Origin: Stratiformator vulcanicus
GTDB taxonomy: Bacteria; Planctomycetota; Planctomycetia; Planctomycetales; Planctomycetaceae
Length of the DNA stretch: 64,000 nt
Direction of reading: 5' to 3'
Assembly (NCBI RefSeq): GCF_007744515.1
Contig: NZ_CP036268.1
Span: forward strand, 1,126,529-1,190,528
The notes below the pieces were generated by a model that saw only the letters and a list, made by a program, of their open reading frames with translations, was not told the DNA's origin and ran no database searches. Position numbers and translations under genes: made by a program. Positions 44,086-53,705 of this stretch are shown one piece after another. The stretch's first letter is position 1; each line of letters opens with the position of its first letter.

Positions 44086-46314
44086 ATGAACTACGCACTT
44101 CGCTCGCTCGCCTCAGCTCTGTTCGCAACATCGGTCGCCCTTTTTCTGGCAGTGACGGCCTCAGGCGAAGAGTCATTCGTCGAATATCAATACGACTGGA
44201 ACAACACTGCCGGCTCAGTGACTGACATGTCGCACTATCTGGATGCCCCGGCGGGGAAGAACGGTTTCATTCGGGTCGATGGTGACGATCTCGCTACTCC
44301 GGACGGCTCCCGATTTCGCATTTGGGGCATGAATGTCGGCGGGAATGAGTGCTTCCCGTCGCATGAAGACGCCGCGGGATTTGCAGGCGACCTCGCGCGG
44401 ATGGGTGTCAACGTCGTACGGTTTCATCACCTCGATTCGAAGCGTGAGAAAAGCACGATTGATTACTCAAAGGGAGACTCCCGGCATCTCGACTTGAACG
44501 ACCTCGACAAGCTCGACTTTTACATCGCCGAACTGAAGAAGCGCGGCGTCTATACGAATCTCAATTTAAATGTCTCTCGACGATTTATGCCAGGAGATGA
44601 CGTTCCCGGGTGGAATGAAATCGGAATCGCCAAAGGGGCGACTTTATACGATGACCGGCTGATCGAACTGCAGATGGAATATGCCCGCAACCTGCTGACG
44701 CACGAGAATCCTTACACTGGAATGCGATACTGTGACGACCCTGCGGTCGCGGTTGTGGAACTGGTTAACGAAAATTCGATGTTCGAGTCGTGGTGGCAGG
44801 GACGACTCTCCGGCAGCTCGGACCGCGCCGGTTTCATGGGCGATACGTGGGCGCCGCTGCCCAAAGCTATGACGGACGTTCTCGACAACAAATATAACAA
44901 ATGGCTGAAGGACAATTTAAAACAGGAACAGCTCGCCGAATTGCAAATCGAAGTTGACGCCGCCCTCGACGGGCGCATTCCGCGATTGGAACCGTCCGAG
45001 TTCGCTGCCGCCTCCAAATTAAGATTTCACTCCGAATTGAAATTCCTAATGGAGTTGGAAGCCGAATACTTTGAGCGGATGAGAAAATTGCTGCGAGACG
45101 AAATCGGATTGAAATGCCTGATCGTCGGTTCGGCCGATCACAATGACTGGATCAGCCCGTTCCCCATCGTAAAAAACCTTTTAATGTTCGATATTGTCGA
45201 CGGTCACGGATATTGGCATCACCCGCAACTGGGAACACCGACGTGGTTCGGTATGCACTACCCGATGGTCAATGACCCGCTCGATTCGTCGTTCGTCCAG
45301 TTTTCGAGAACGCCAGTGCATGGCAAGCCGTTCGTCAGTTCGGAAACCAACGAGCCCTTTCCGCACCGCTTCACCGCGGAGAACTTTCCGATCGTCGCGG
45401 CCTACGGACTCTTGAATGATTGGGACGGAATTTATTGGTTCGCGTGGGGCGACGGTCGTGAAGCGAAACCGGAGGAGGGGCTTCCGACGAATCGCTGGTT
45501 CGACGTGGCCAACGATCCGGTGAAAATGACCAATCTCGCCGCCCTCGCTCCGATGTGGTATCGCGGCGACGTTAGAGAGGCGGAAACCGAAATCGTCCGC
45601 GAAATGACCGACGAAGTTATGCTGGAAAGCGCCCGGCTCGATCGCAAAAATTTCCGACCGTTCTTCACTCCCGACTTCGCCCTTTCGACACCGTTGCGAC
45701 ACCGCGTCAGTTGGAAGGTCGGCGACAAAACTGCGACCGAGTTTCCCGCGGCGATTCCCGTCCTCGATCACATCCCTTCCGACACCGGAGAATTGAACTG
45801 GGATAATGTCGACAAACGAGCCGGTATCGTTTCGATTAACACGCCAAAGACGCAGGGGTTGGTCGGCTTTGTGAAAGGGTCCGGCATTGACACGCCCGTT
45901 CTTAAGCACGAACTCGAAACCCCGTTTTGCTCCTTAATTCTAACGTCACTTGATGGAAAAAGACTTTCGAAGAGCAGCCGCATCTTATTGGCGGCCTGTG
46001 ACTGGGCGACAAACACTGATTTCGAATGGAGCGTCGATAAAAACGTCGTCAAGAACTGGGGCAAAGGTCCGACTGTGATCACACCTGTGAAAGGGCGTAT
46101 CTATCTTGCCGATGGATTTGCCGGTGTCAGCGAAAATGCGATTCAAGTGACGCCATTGACACCGGAGGGGCGAGAAGGCGGAACGACCCTGAAAGTAACA
46201 TTAAAAGACCCACAGTCGCCAAGTTCGGCCAAACGCCGCGAAGGGCTGCCGTCATTCGAGATCGGTGATCCGGCTACGACTTGGTATTTGATTGAAGTCA
46301 AGCGGCCCGAGTGA
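44086..46314 (+). CDS. Secreted glycoside hydrolase, GH5-like clan A TIM barrel
   Basis: The protein is 742 residues from ATG 44086, with signal peptide to about residue 28. The core (about 60-470) has the GH5/clan-A layout: FRIWGMNVGGNECFPSHEDA, GVNVVRFHHLDSKREKST (strand 2-3), AVVELVNENSMFESWW with the acid/base Glu, and PFVSSETNEPFPHRF with the nucleophile Glu, then DWDGIYWFAWGDG. The C-terminal 250 residues are beta-rich. The substrate is unknown (a beta-mannan or glucan is plausible). Such large cellulase-like enzymes are frequent in planctomycetes degrading algal matter. Confidence 0.85.
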   Translation: MNYALRSLASALFATSVALFLAVTASGEESFVEYQYDWNNTAGSVTDMSHYLDAPAGKNGFIRVDGDDLATPDGSRFRIWGMNVGGNECFPSHEDAAGFAGDLARMGVNVVRFHHLDSKREKSTIDYSKGDSRHLDLNDLDKLDFYIAELKKRGVYTNLNLNVSRRFMPGDDVPGWNEIGIAKGATLYDDRLIELQMEYARNLLTHENPYTGMRYCDDPAVAVVELVNENSMFESWWQGRLSGSSDRAGFMGDTWAPLPKAMTDVLDNKYNKWLKDNLKQEQLAELQIEVDAALDGRIPRLEPSEFAAASKLRFHSELKFLMELEAEYFERMRKLLRDEIGLKCLIVGSADHNDWISPFPIVKNLLMFDIVDGHGYWHHPQLGTPTWFGMHYPMVNDPLDSSFVQFSRTPVHGKPFVSSETNEPFPHRFTAENFPIVAAYGLLNDWDGIYWFAWGDGREAKPEEGLPTNRWFDVANDPVKMTNLAALAPMWYRGDVREAETEIVREMTDEVMLESARLDRKNFRPFFTPDFALSTPLRHRVSWKVGDKTATEFPAAIPVLDHIPSDTGELNWDNVDKRAGIVSINTPKTQGLVGFVKGSGIDTPVLKHELETPFCSLILTSLDGKRLSKSSRILLAACDWATNTDFEWSVDKNVVKNWGKGPTVITPVKGRIYLADGFAGVSENAIQVTPLTPEGREGGTTLKVTLKDPQSPSSAKRREGLPSFEIGDPATTWYLIEVKRPE

Positions 46315-46374
46315 ACTGACTTCGGAGCGGCTCTCGCATCGGGCTTAGGCAATTAATGAAAACGAGGGATTTTC

Positions 46375-47574
46375 TTGGCGGAAACCGATCAGAATTTGAC
46401 GTCCGATGCGACCGCTCCCGATCCGGAGCTGCGGGTCCAAACGATTTGCCTGCTCGTCATGACCGCGGCCCTCGTCGGCGGATTGGTTTATCTGCTTCGG
46501 CCGGTGCTTCTACCGTTGGTTGTCGCGGTCTTTGTCGTCAGCGGCGTGACACCGGTTCTGAAATTTATTGAAAAGACGTTGGGCGCGGGCCGGTGGACGG
46601 CGGTCGTTATTACGGTGCTCGGCGGATTGGTCGGAATGACCCTTCTAAGTTGGCTGCTATGGCTCTCGATCGGTGAATTGCAGGCATATCAGACCCAGTA
46701 CCGTGAGCGAGTCCAGGGTCTCATCACTTGGGCCGAAGGGTTGGCCGACTTCGAATGGTCGATCTTCGACGATCGCACCTCAACCGACACTGATAAAAAC
46801 GCTGATTCCCCTGTCGAAGCGATCCGACCGGAGGAGGACGCGGCTGCCGCAGCCGCTCGACATGAGGCTGCGTCGCGCGAAGCGCGAAAGGCACTCGACT
46901 TAATGGTGCAGCGCGGTGCGTCTGTCGTGACCGGGACGTTGCTTGACATGTTTTCCGTGGGCATCATCGTCTTAATCTACGTTTTCTTTCTGCTAATTGG
47001 CGCCCCGACACTTCCTGAGCAGCGAACGCCGATGATGCGAGAAATGGATCTCTTGATCCGAAATTATTTGGCTCTTAAGACAGTAATTTCGCTGTTCACG
47101 GGACTCGCGTTCGGCGGAGTCTTGTGGATATTCGGCGTGCCGATGGCCGTGGCATTCGGAATGCTTGCGTTTCTGCTGAACTACATTCCCAACCTGGGGC
47201 CGCTCATCGCGATAGTTTTGCCGATCCCGCTCATCCTTCTTCATCCCGACGGCACGATTATCTGGATGACGATGGTCATCACGCTTGCGGCGCTCGTGCA
47301 GTTCGTCAGCGGCAACGTGATCGAACCGAAAATCATGGGCGAATCGGCCGACCTGCATCCGATCGTCATCCTCTCCGCGTTGATGTTGTGGGGAACGATT
47401 TGGGGGTTGATGGGGATGTTCCTCGCAACGCCGATTACTGCCGGAATTAAAATTGCACTTGCTCGGAATCGACGGACCCGCTCAGTCGCCGACTTTATGG
47501 CCGGTCGATGGGACGCGTTTGACAAGTCGAGTGAAAGCAGTGAGTCCGCCACGTCCCTTGTATCCGCGGATTAA
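46375..47574 (+). CDS. AI-2E family permease
   Basis: The protein has 399 residues and starts at TTG 46375, supported by GAGGGA seven bases upstream; the ATG at 46356 is in another frame. It has eight or so hydrophobic segments, with the family pattern of paired N-terminal helices (LLVMTAALVGGLVYLLRPVL), a long soluble loop (about 95-180) and the C-terminal block (GVPMAVAFGMLAFLLNYIPN, LGPLIAIVLPI, EPKIMGESADLHPIVIL). Members export small molecules or exchange sodium for protons; autoinducer-2 export is proven for few. It is at the inner membrane. The loop is enriched in Ala/Glu. Confidence 0.93.
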   Translation: MAETDQNLTSDATAPDPELRVQTICLLVMTAALVGGLVYLLRPVLLPLVVAVFVVSGVTPVLKFIEKTLGAGRWTAVVITVLGGLVGMTLLSWLLWLSIGELQAYQTQYRERVQGLITWAEGLADFEWSIFDDRTSTDTDKNADSPVEAIRPEEDAAAAAARHEAASREARKALDLMVQRGASVVTGTLLDMFSVGIIVLIYVFFLLIGAPTLPEQRTPMMREMDLLIRNYLALKTVISLFTGLAFGGVLWIFGVPMAVAFGMLAFLLNYIPNLGPLIAIVLPIPLILLHPDGTIIWMTMVITLAALVQFVSGNVIEPKIMGESADLHPIVILSALMLWGTIWGLMGMFLATPITAGIKIALARNRRTRSVADFMAGRWDAFDKSSESSESATSLVSAD

Positions 47575-47651
47575 CGAATTGAGGCCTTCATCAACAGTTT
47601 TAAGGGGCTGAGTCTTCAGCTGGCTGTCTCACTGCAAATTTTACTTACCGT

Positions 47652-48668
47652 ATGAAAAGGAAAAAGATGTCGTTAAAGTTTAATCCTTCAGCATGTCGAC
47701 CCGCGACGGCCTTGTGCATCGGGGCACTCTTCGCGGCATCTTGCATCGCCGGTGAAAAGGCCTATACGTCGGCGGACGATGCCCCGTCCAGTATTAAGAT
47801 TCAAGGCGAGTATGTCGGTACAATCGAGTATGACGACGCACCTTTGAGGTTGGGCGTACAAGTCGTCGCGCTCGGCAATCAGAAGTTCAAATTTACTGTC
47901 TGTCCCGGCGGGCTTCCCGGCGCGGGATTTGTCGGTACTGACAAACTGGAAACGGAAGGCATTCTAGAAGAGGGTAAAATCAAATTCGGCGACGATGAGA
48001 AAAGCGGTGTGTGGGAAAAAGGGAAAATCGCCTGCTACCTCGGCGACAAGAGCGTCGGCACACTTGATCGGATCGAACGGGAAAGCGAGACGCTCGGTAA
48101 GGCACCGCCCGAAGGCGCCGTCGTACTGTTCGATGGAACGTCGACCGATGCTTGGAAAAATGCTTCCATGACCGAAGACGGCTTGCTGAATGTCGGAACG
48201 ACTTCAAAGCAAAAATTCGGCGATCACTCGGTTCACTTGGAATTCCGCACGCCCTACATGCCGGCGTCTCGCGGGCAGAAACGGGGCAACAGCGGCGCTT
48301 ATCTGCTGGGCCGCTATGAAGTGCAAGTCCTTGATTCGTTCGGATTGGAAGGTAAAGACAACGAGTGCGGCGGGATTTACAAGGTCTCGAAGCCGCGGAT
48401 GAGTATGTGTTTCCCTCCTCTAACTTGGCAGACTTACGATATTGACTTTAAGGCCCCGCGCTTCGACGACGCTGGCATGAAGACCGAAGACGCGAGAATA
48501 ACTGTCCGCCACAATGGCGTCTTAATTCACAATGATATCGCCGTGCCCAAGATTACGCAGGGGGGGCGCGGAAGCGAAGAAGTTCCGACCGGCCCGCTCT
48601 ACCTGCAAAATCACGGCAACCCGGTCCACTACCGCAATGTGTGGGTTGTCGAAACGCCGCAAGGTTAA
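47652..48668 (+). CDS. Exported DUF1080 (3-keto-disaccharide hydrolase-like) protein
   Basis: The product is 338 residues from ATG 47652; ATG 47667, with AAGGA upstream, may be the real start. After a signal peptide (to about residue 33), residues 45-150 form a beta-rich domain that I do not recognise, and about 155-335 are DUF1080: VVLFDGTSTDAWK, a block with FRTPYMPASRGQKRGNSGAY, LLGRYEVQVLDSFG, and PLYLQNHGNPVHYRNVWV. DUF1080 is a concanavalin-like fold linked to 3-keto-sugar cleavage and very common in planctomycetes. Periplasmic sugar processing is likely. Confidence 0.92.
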   Translation: MKRKKMSLKFNPSACRPATALCIGALFAASCIAGEKAYTSADDAPSSIKIQGEYVGTIEYDDAPLRLGVQVVALGNQKFKFTVCPGGLPGAGFVGTDKLETEGILEEGKIKFGDDEKSGVWEKGKIACYLGDKSVGTLDRIERESETLGKAPPEGAVVLFDGTSTDAWKNASMTEDGLLNVGTTSKQKFGDHSVHLEFRTPYMPASRGQKRGNSGAYLLGRYEVQVLDSFGLEGKDNECGGIYKVSKPRMSMCFPPLTWQTYDIDFKAPRFDDAGMKTEDARITVRHNGVLIHNDIAVPKITQGGRGSEEVPTGPLYLQNHGNPVHYRNVWVVETPQG

Positions 48669-48677
48669 GTTGCGCGA

Positions 48678-49454
48678 TTATTGAGGCGGGCCAATACCGA
48701 TTGCGAGCGGTGTCCACAGACTCGTCCGAACGCCGGCCGACTTGACCACATCGTTCGCCCAGGCATTACAGGTATAAAACAGAGTGTAATTTCCACGGGC
48801 TTCATAGAAGGCATCCGCCGGGCCGTAGGCAGCGCCGGGAAGGACCGTGGCTGCCCCGTCCATCGGGGCGGCCACGTAACTCTTGACATGTTGAACGAGT
48901 CGCAGGTACGCATCGCGACTCAGCATCACCCGGCGGAAATGATCGCTTTGCTTAGGACGTGGAGAGTGGGTGACGTGCAACACCGTCGGCGTGGGCCAGA
49001 GTATGGCTTTTAACGTCGGTCCGAGGCGAACATCACTCCACTGCGGCGTACTCGGGTAGAAGTCGCGGTCACCCCAACCGATGCCGATATAATCGCCGCC
49101 GTCTGGTTGGACTCTAATGTCGGTCAGACTAAAGATATCGCCCCAATCGACTAGATCAGTCTTCCGGGGAATGAAGACTTCGCTGTGGGCGATATCCGCA
49201 TAGACAAATATTTCAATTCCGTCGTCAGCCTCACGATGATCGAGGTTGACCGGAATCTGCCCGACAGCGATGGCAACCACCGGAATCGCCAAGACACCAA
49301 CGGCAGATAGAACAATCTTTTTGAGCAGTGATTGCTTTGGTTCAGATTCTATATCGGGATCACCCAAGGCATTTGTTCTCCGCGAATACGTCCGCGATTT
49401 CTCAGCAAACCCGTCGGATTGTACCGATCTCGCTGTCTGCTCCGACTTGGTCAT
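48678..49454 (-). CDS. DUF2459 membrane-anchored protein
   Basis: The protein has 258 residues. A basic N-terminal 45 residues precede one transmembrane helix (IVLSAVGVLAIPVVAIAVG). The extracytoplasmic part has IEIFVYADIAHSEVFIPRKT, YIGIGWGDRDFYPSTPQW, and the C-terminal FYTCNAWANDVVKSAGVRTS, a fingerprint of DUF2459 (TIGR02117), whose Cys/His/Asn residues resemble NlpC/P60-like cysteine peptidases. The function is unproven. It converges on the DUF1080 gene with about 9 bp between stops. Confidence 0.88.
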   Translation of the reverse strand: MTKSEQTARSVQSDGFAEKSRTYSRRTNALGDPDIESEPKQSLLKKIVLSAVGVLAIPVVAIAVGQIPVNLDHREADDGIEIFVYADIAHSEVFIPRKTDLVDWGDIFSLTDIRVQPDGGDYIGIGWGDRDFYPSTPQWSDVRLGPTLKAILWPTPTVLHVTHSPRPKQSDHFRRVMLSRDAYLRLVQHVKSYVAAPMDGAATVLPGAAYGPADAFYEARGNYTLFYTCNAWANDVVKSAGVRTSLWTPLAIGIGPPQ

Positions 49455-49547
49455 CAGTGCGGCGAAATCGCATGGGATAGACTGATCTTAATGCAAACTC
49501 CGGGCGCTGACGCTTCCGGCTCGCTGAAAATTCTTTTGACTACTTTG

Positions 49548-51590
49548 TCAGCTTCGTTCCTTTGCGTCGCCGCGGGCGAAGATGCTGGCGACGTATTGCA
49601 GTACGTCAGTGGCGCTTTCGTCGTTGTAGCCGAAGTCGCGAATGAGGCGGCTCTTAACGATGTCGATCTTCTCCTGCGTCGCCTGATCCATCGTGTTGGA
49701 GACGAGGCTCGTTAATTTGATCGTGTCCTTCTGGTCCTCAAAGAGTTTCATTTCAAGGGCCTTCTGCAGCCGCTCATTGGTGCGATAATCGAACTTCTTC
49801 CCGTCGAGCGAGAGGGCACCGATATAATTCATGATCTCCCTGCGGAAATCATCTTTGCGGGTATCGGGAATATCGATTCGTTCCTCGATCGAACGCATGA
49901 GCCGTTCGTCGGGTTGTTCTTCTTCTCCGGTAAACTTGTTCTTGACCTTCTCCCGCTGCGTATAAGCCTTTACGTTGTCAATGTAATTCGCGCAAAGCCG
50001 TTCGAGGGCTTCTTCATCGGCAGCGATCGCGCGCTGCACCTCGTTCTTGACGATGTCGGTGTACTCTTCCTTCACGGCGTTAATGAGCTGCCGGTAATGT
50101 TCTTTCAGCTCTTCACTGTGGATCAGGGAGTGGTGTTTGAGGCCGTCTTCCATCTCCTTAAGAACCATGAACGGGTTCAAACTCGTCGCGTCGCTATTGA
50201 CAACGAGGGCGTTCGAAATTTTGTCCTGCACATAGCGTGGACTGATGCCTTCCAGGCCTTCGTGCCTGGCTTCACGGCGGAGTTGGACGACGTTATCGCT
50301 CGTAAAGCCCGGAAGGCTCTTGCCATTATAAAGCTTCAATTTCTGCAAAAGCGTGAGCCCCGCATGATTGGGCTGCTCCAATCGCGTGAGAACCGCCCAC
50401 ATTGCGGCGATCTCCAGGGTATGCGGGGCAATGTGCTTGCCGCGCACGCGACGGGTGTTGTAATCCTTCTCATAGATCTTCACTTCTTCGGTCAGCGTCG
50501 TGACGTAAGGAACGTCAATTTTGATCGTCCGGTCACGGAGCGCTTCCATGAATTCGTTTGATTGGAGCTTCTTATACTCCGGCTCATTCGTGTGGCCGAC
50601 GATGACTGTGTCGATGTCGGTTTGCGCGAATTTCTTCGGCTTAATCTTATGTTCCTGAGAAGCCCCGAGCAGGTCGTACAGGAAGGCGACGTCGAGCTTT
50701 AAGACTTCGATAAACTCGATCATCCCGCGATTGGCGACGTTGAATTCGCCGTCGAAGTTAAACGCCCGCGGGTCGGACTCTGAACCGTACTCAGCGATCT
50801 TGCGGAAGTTGATGTCGCCGGTCAGTTCGGTCGAGTCCTGATTCTTTTCATCCTTCGGCTGGAACGTGCCGATGCCGATCCGATCCTGCTCAGACAGCAG
50901 CAGCCGTTTGACGACGATCTGATCAACGACTTTGGTCCAATCGCCGCCGGACTTCTCGAGGCGTTCATTAAACACATATCGGGAGAGCGGACAGACTTCG
51001 CCTTTAATTTCAATGTCATATTCGTGCTCAACGCCATCGGCGATCCACTCGCAGACGGCAGTTCGATGCTTAAACGGCACGAGTTGCAGCGGGTCGCTGT
51101 GCATGGGGTCCCACTGGATTGATCCGTCGTCTTCTTTCCAGCCGAATGTATAGATTGCCCCCTCATCGGCCCGGCTGTAGCGTTCGAGCCCACGTTTCAA
51201 GAGGCGGGCGATCGTTGATTTGGACGAGCCGACCGGTCCGTGCAGCAAAATGACCCGGCGCTCGGTGCCGTACTTAAGGGCGGCCGACTTCAGCACGTTG
51301 ACGAATTCGATCAGCGTTTTCGTCAGGCCGAAGATTGCGTCTTTACCGTCGTTGTCGGGGTCGTCGAAAAAGCGGTAGCGGATGAGGCCCTCTTTGGTAC
51401 TGCCGACCGAATAGGTCCCGTACGACATGATCATGTCGTACATCCGCTGGTAGGCGGTCCGGGTATATCCCGGGTTCTGCTTGACGAGGTCGAGATATTC
51501 GTCAAACGAGCCGGTCCAGTGCTCCTGCTGGTACTGATCGAGCTTCTGGTCTTCGGCAATTTGGTCGAGAATTGCGCGGCCTGCACTCAT
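49548..51590 (-). CDS. prkA: PrkA family serine protein kinase (AAA+)
   Basis: The protein has 680 residues, the usual size. The N-terminal AAA+ part has Walker [11 protein letters not shown] (117-126) and [20 protein letters not shown], with the Arg/Asp block [20 protein letters not shown]; the C-terminal part is the kinase-like PrkA region. In Bacillus and enterics prkA is a stress/nutrient kinase usually found beside yeaH/yhbH (DUF444) and spoVR. Neither neighbour is in this window, so the module is split here. It phosphorylates protein on Ser, or acts as AAA+ protease according to recent work on Bacillus. Cytoplasmic. Confidence 0.95.
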   Translation of the reverse strand: MSAGRAILDQIAEDQKLDQYQQEHWTGSFDEYLDLVKQNPGYTRTAYQRMYDMIMSYGTYSVGSTKEGLIRYRFFDDPDNDGKDAIFGLTKTLIEFVNVLKSAALKYGTERRVILLHGPVGSSKSTIARLLKRGLERYSRADEGAIYTFGWKEDDGSIQWDPMHSDPLQLVPFKHRTAVCEWIADGVEHEYDIEIKGEVCPLSRYVFNERLEKSGGDWTKVVDQIVVKRLLLSEQDRIGIGTFQPKDEKNQDSTELTGDINFRKIAEYGSESDPRAFNFDGEFNVANRGMIEFIEVLKLDVAFLYDLLGASQEHKIKPKKFAQTDIDTVIVGHTNEPEYKKLQSNEFMEALRDRTIKIDVPYVTTLTEEVKIYEKDYNTRRVRGKHIAPHTLEIAAMWAVLTRLEQPNHAGLTLLQKLKLYNGKSLPGFTSDNVVQLRREARHEGLEGISPRYVQDKISNALVVNSDATSLNPFMVLKEMEDGLKHHSLIHSEELKEHYRQLINAVKEEYTDIVKNEVQRAIAADEEALERLCANYIDNVKAYTQREKVKNKFTGEEEQPDERLMRSIEERIDIPDTRKDDFRREIMNYIGALSLDGKKFDYRTNERLQKALEMKLFEDQKDTIKLTSLVSNTMDQATQEKIDIVKSRLIRDFGYNDESATDVLQYVASIFARGDAKERS

Positions 51591-52052
51591 CGATCTGTGC
51601 TCCTTATTTCAGAACACCGGTCACTCAGCCGCCCGCTTCCGCCCCAACCGCACTCTCCGGTTCGCGGACGCGCAGGCGAAAGAACCTCAATGTCGCACTC
51701 AATCGCGACGTGAGGTCTCAGGCAGCCGTCCATGGCCGAGTGCGTGTTGTGAACTAGCGGGGGCCGACTGTCCGGCAGGACACCGGCCGTTACGAGTGGT
51801 TCGTGGTGGGGCGCCTGTGGCGCCGGTTGCGAGCCATTCCCAATTATCCGGCTCAAGCGCTTGGCGACAAGATCAGATTCTTACGAAAGTTGTAAGTCGG
51901 GCAATGCGATCGGTGGACGGGGCGAGGGGGCGAAACAAGAAACCGCCCCCGCGACTTGCGCGGGGGCGGTTTGAGCGTGAACGGCGAAATCCTTTTCGCG
52001 AAGGGCAACGCTCACGATCGGCGGCCTTGCCGATCGAAGATTCATCTTGTCC
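51591..52052. other. Non-coding region with a terminator
   Basis: About 460 bases between PrkA and the Cys-rich lipoprotein gene contain the strong hairpin at 51941-51972 and otherwise nothing I can assign. PrkA's promoter should lie near 51600-51900. Confidence 0.5.
51941..51972 (-). terminator. Strong terminator of the Cys-rich lipoprotein gene
   Basis: The perfect stem CCGCCCCCGCG/CGCGGGGGCGG has a 5-base loop, flanked by AAA and TTT. On the minus strand it is followed by a T-rich run (TTTCTTGTTT). It lies about 80 bases past the stop at 52053. Confidence 0.85.
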
Positions 52053-52601
52053 CTAATAGATGCCGTCTTTGTCCAGGAAGAAGTCGTCCGGACCTTTGGG
52101 GGTGAAGTACGGATACTGAACCATCGCGCCGGGAGTTCCCGGCCCCATACCGCCACCCGCGGCGGTGCCGGCCGGATAGGTGCCGGGGGGATAGACGAGA
52201 TTGCCCGGGTTCTTGTAGCTGACCGAATATTTGTGATCGGGCATCCAATTGCCTTTCCCGCCGAGAAGTCCGGGGTAGAGGCCGCTGAACATGCATTTTT
52301 TGCAGCCATGGCCACCGCAGATGGGGCATGGGCTGTAGTGACCGCCGAAGCCCTTATATTGGCAAGAGTTGCAGCCGGAGCCCTGGCACATGCCGCAGGC
52401 GGTCGTATCGCAGCTCGGTTTGCCCCAATGGCCGACTTGCTGAACCTGCGGGTTCTGATAGCCGGCGGGTGTTGGCAGTGTCGGCGGGCCTTGCATCGTC
52501 GGCGGGTTCTGCCCGCGAACAAGGTTCGCTTGCTGAGCACATCCGACTGTCAGCGGAAGCGCAAAGGCGGCGAGAAGGGCGGTTTTTAAAAAGATTTGCA
52601 T
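52053..52601 (-). CDS. Cys/Gly-rich lipoprotein with DnaJ-type zinc-finger-like repeats
   Basis: The protein has 182 residues from ATG 52601. It starts with a lipoprotein signal peptide (lipobox LTVGC, Cys about 21). Residues about 60-105 carry CDTTACGMCQGSGCNSCQYK and CPICGGHGCKKC, repeats of the CxxCxGxG kind seen in DnaJ zinc centres. The rest is Pro/Gly/Tyr-rich. A membrane-anchored metal-binding or structural role is inferred. Many planctomycete lipoproteins have such Gly/Cys repeats, with no function known. A clear terminator follows. Confidence 0.75.
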   Translation of the reverse strand: MQIFLKTALLAAFALPLTVGCAQQANLVRGQNPPTMQGPPTLPTPAGYQNPQVQQVGHWGKPSCDTTACGMCQGSGCNSCQYKGFGGHYSPCPICGGHGCKKCMFSGLYPGLLGGKGNWMPDHKYSVSYKNPGNLVYPPGTYPAGTAAGGGMGPGTPGAMVQYPYFTPKGPDDFFLDKDGIY

Positions 52602-52895
52602 CGTCGCACGTCCTGTTTGCGTCGTTTCGCGGCGTCGGTTGGTCGAACTGCACGCAGCGGCGCGGGGTCCCGCACCGTCCTCATTGGTGTTATCGGCAAA
52701 TCCGGCTCGCGACCTGACACAAGACATACATTCGCTGCGGACCGATCAGGCGGCATGATGGTCAGATCGATTCTATCTTGCAGGGACCTCCTGATCGGAA
52801 TACTCTGCCCAGTCTCTCACCGCGGGACGGCTCCCGCTGATTTCCCACCGAGCAGGCATTTCATTTCGCCTCGTCCGGACTGAAGGAGTGTACTG

Positions 52896-53639
52896 TTGTT
52901 TGTTGCCGTTTCGTTGCAGTCGTTTTGGGACCTTTCGCTCGAAAAAGCGCTTGAGCTGGCCGAAGAAACCGGGTTCGACAAGGTCGAACTCTGGTTCGAC
53001 GATCAACAGGGCATGATTCGCTCAGCCGATGTGGCTGCCGCGCCCGAATCGTTCGTCAATAAAATCCGCGACTTGACGCGACTGACGCCGATCGCTTTTC
53101 AGCTTGATAAAAATGTCACCCCCGAAGTGATGACGGGGATCGCAAAGGCGGCCAAACTGCTGCGAGTGGCCCAGGTAACGGTCCCCTCGTCGCCGTTGGG
53201 CACACCGTTTAATGAAGAGGTCGATCGACTTCGGGCACTCGTCGGGGCCGCATCGCCGGACGGCGTCCGTGTCTCGGTCAAGACGAAGACCGGCGACCTG
53301 ACCGAGGATCCGGACACGACCCGGTCCCTGTGCGATTCGGTCAAGGGGCTGGGTGTGACGCTCGACCCGAGTTACTTCTTGTGTGGCCCACACCGCGGCG
53401 TCGATTATGACGTGCTGTTCGAGCGGGTCTACTTGATGCACCTGCGGGATACGAGCACCGAGAGTGTGCAGGTTCCCGTCGGGCTGGGCGAGATCGATTA
53501 CAGCCGGCTCATCAACAAAGTCGGCCACTATCGCAATGATGCGATCCTGAGCGTGAATCTCATCCCGGAGTTCACCGACCCCGAGACCCGCGGGCTGGAG
53601 CTGCGGAAGCTGCGAATGCTGCTTGATACGCTGCTTTAA
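52896..53639 (+). CDS. Sugar phosphate isomerase/epimerase-type TIM barrel
   Basis: The protein has 247 residues, starting at TTG 52896 with GAAGGAG eight bases upstream. The xylose-isomerase-like TIM barrel is visible from MFVAVSLQSFWDLSLEKALELAEETGFDKVELWF through MTGIAKAAKLLRVAQVTV, VSVKTKTGDLTEDPDTTRSL, GVTLDPSYF and VYLMHLRDTS. The metal-binding acids and His (ELWF, LDPSYFL, MHLRD) fit AP_endonuc_2-type enzymes that isomerise keto/aldo sugars or hydrolyse sugar acids. The exact substrate is unknown. It is divergent from the lipoprotein gene. Confidence 0.8.
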   Translation: MFVAVSLQSFWDLSLEKALELAEETGFDKVELWFDDQQGMIRSADVAAAPESFVNKIRDLTRLTPIAFQLDKNVTPEVMTGIAKAAKLLRVAQVTVPSSPLGTPFNEEVDRLRALVGAASPDGVRVSVKTKTGDLTEDPDTTRSLCDSVKGLGVTLDPSYFLCGPHRGVDYDVLFERVYLMHLRDTSTESVQVPVGLGEIDYSRLINKVGHYRNDAILSVNLIPEFTDPETRGLELRKLRMLLDTLL

Positions 53640-53705
53640 GCGTGGCCTCAATTATGGGGCGGGCCCACGGGGCGGTGCCCGTGGGCTTTGAGGGCTTATT
53701 CGCCC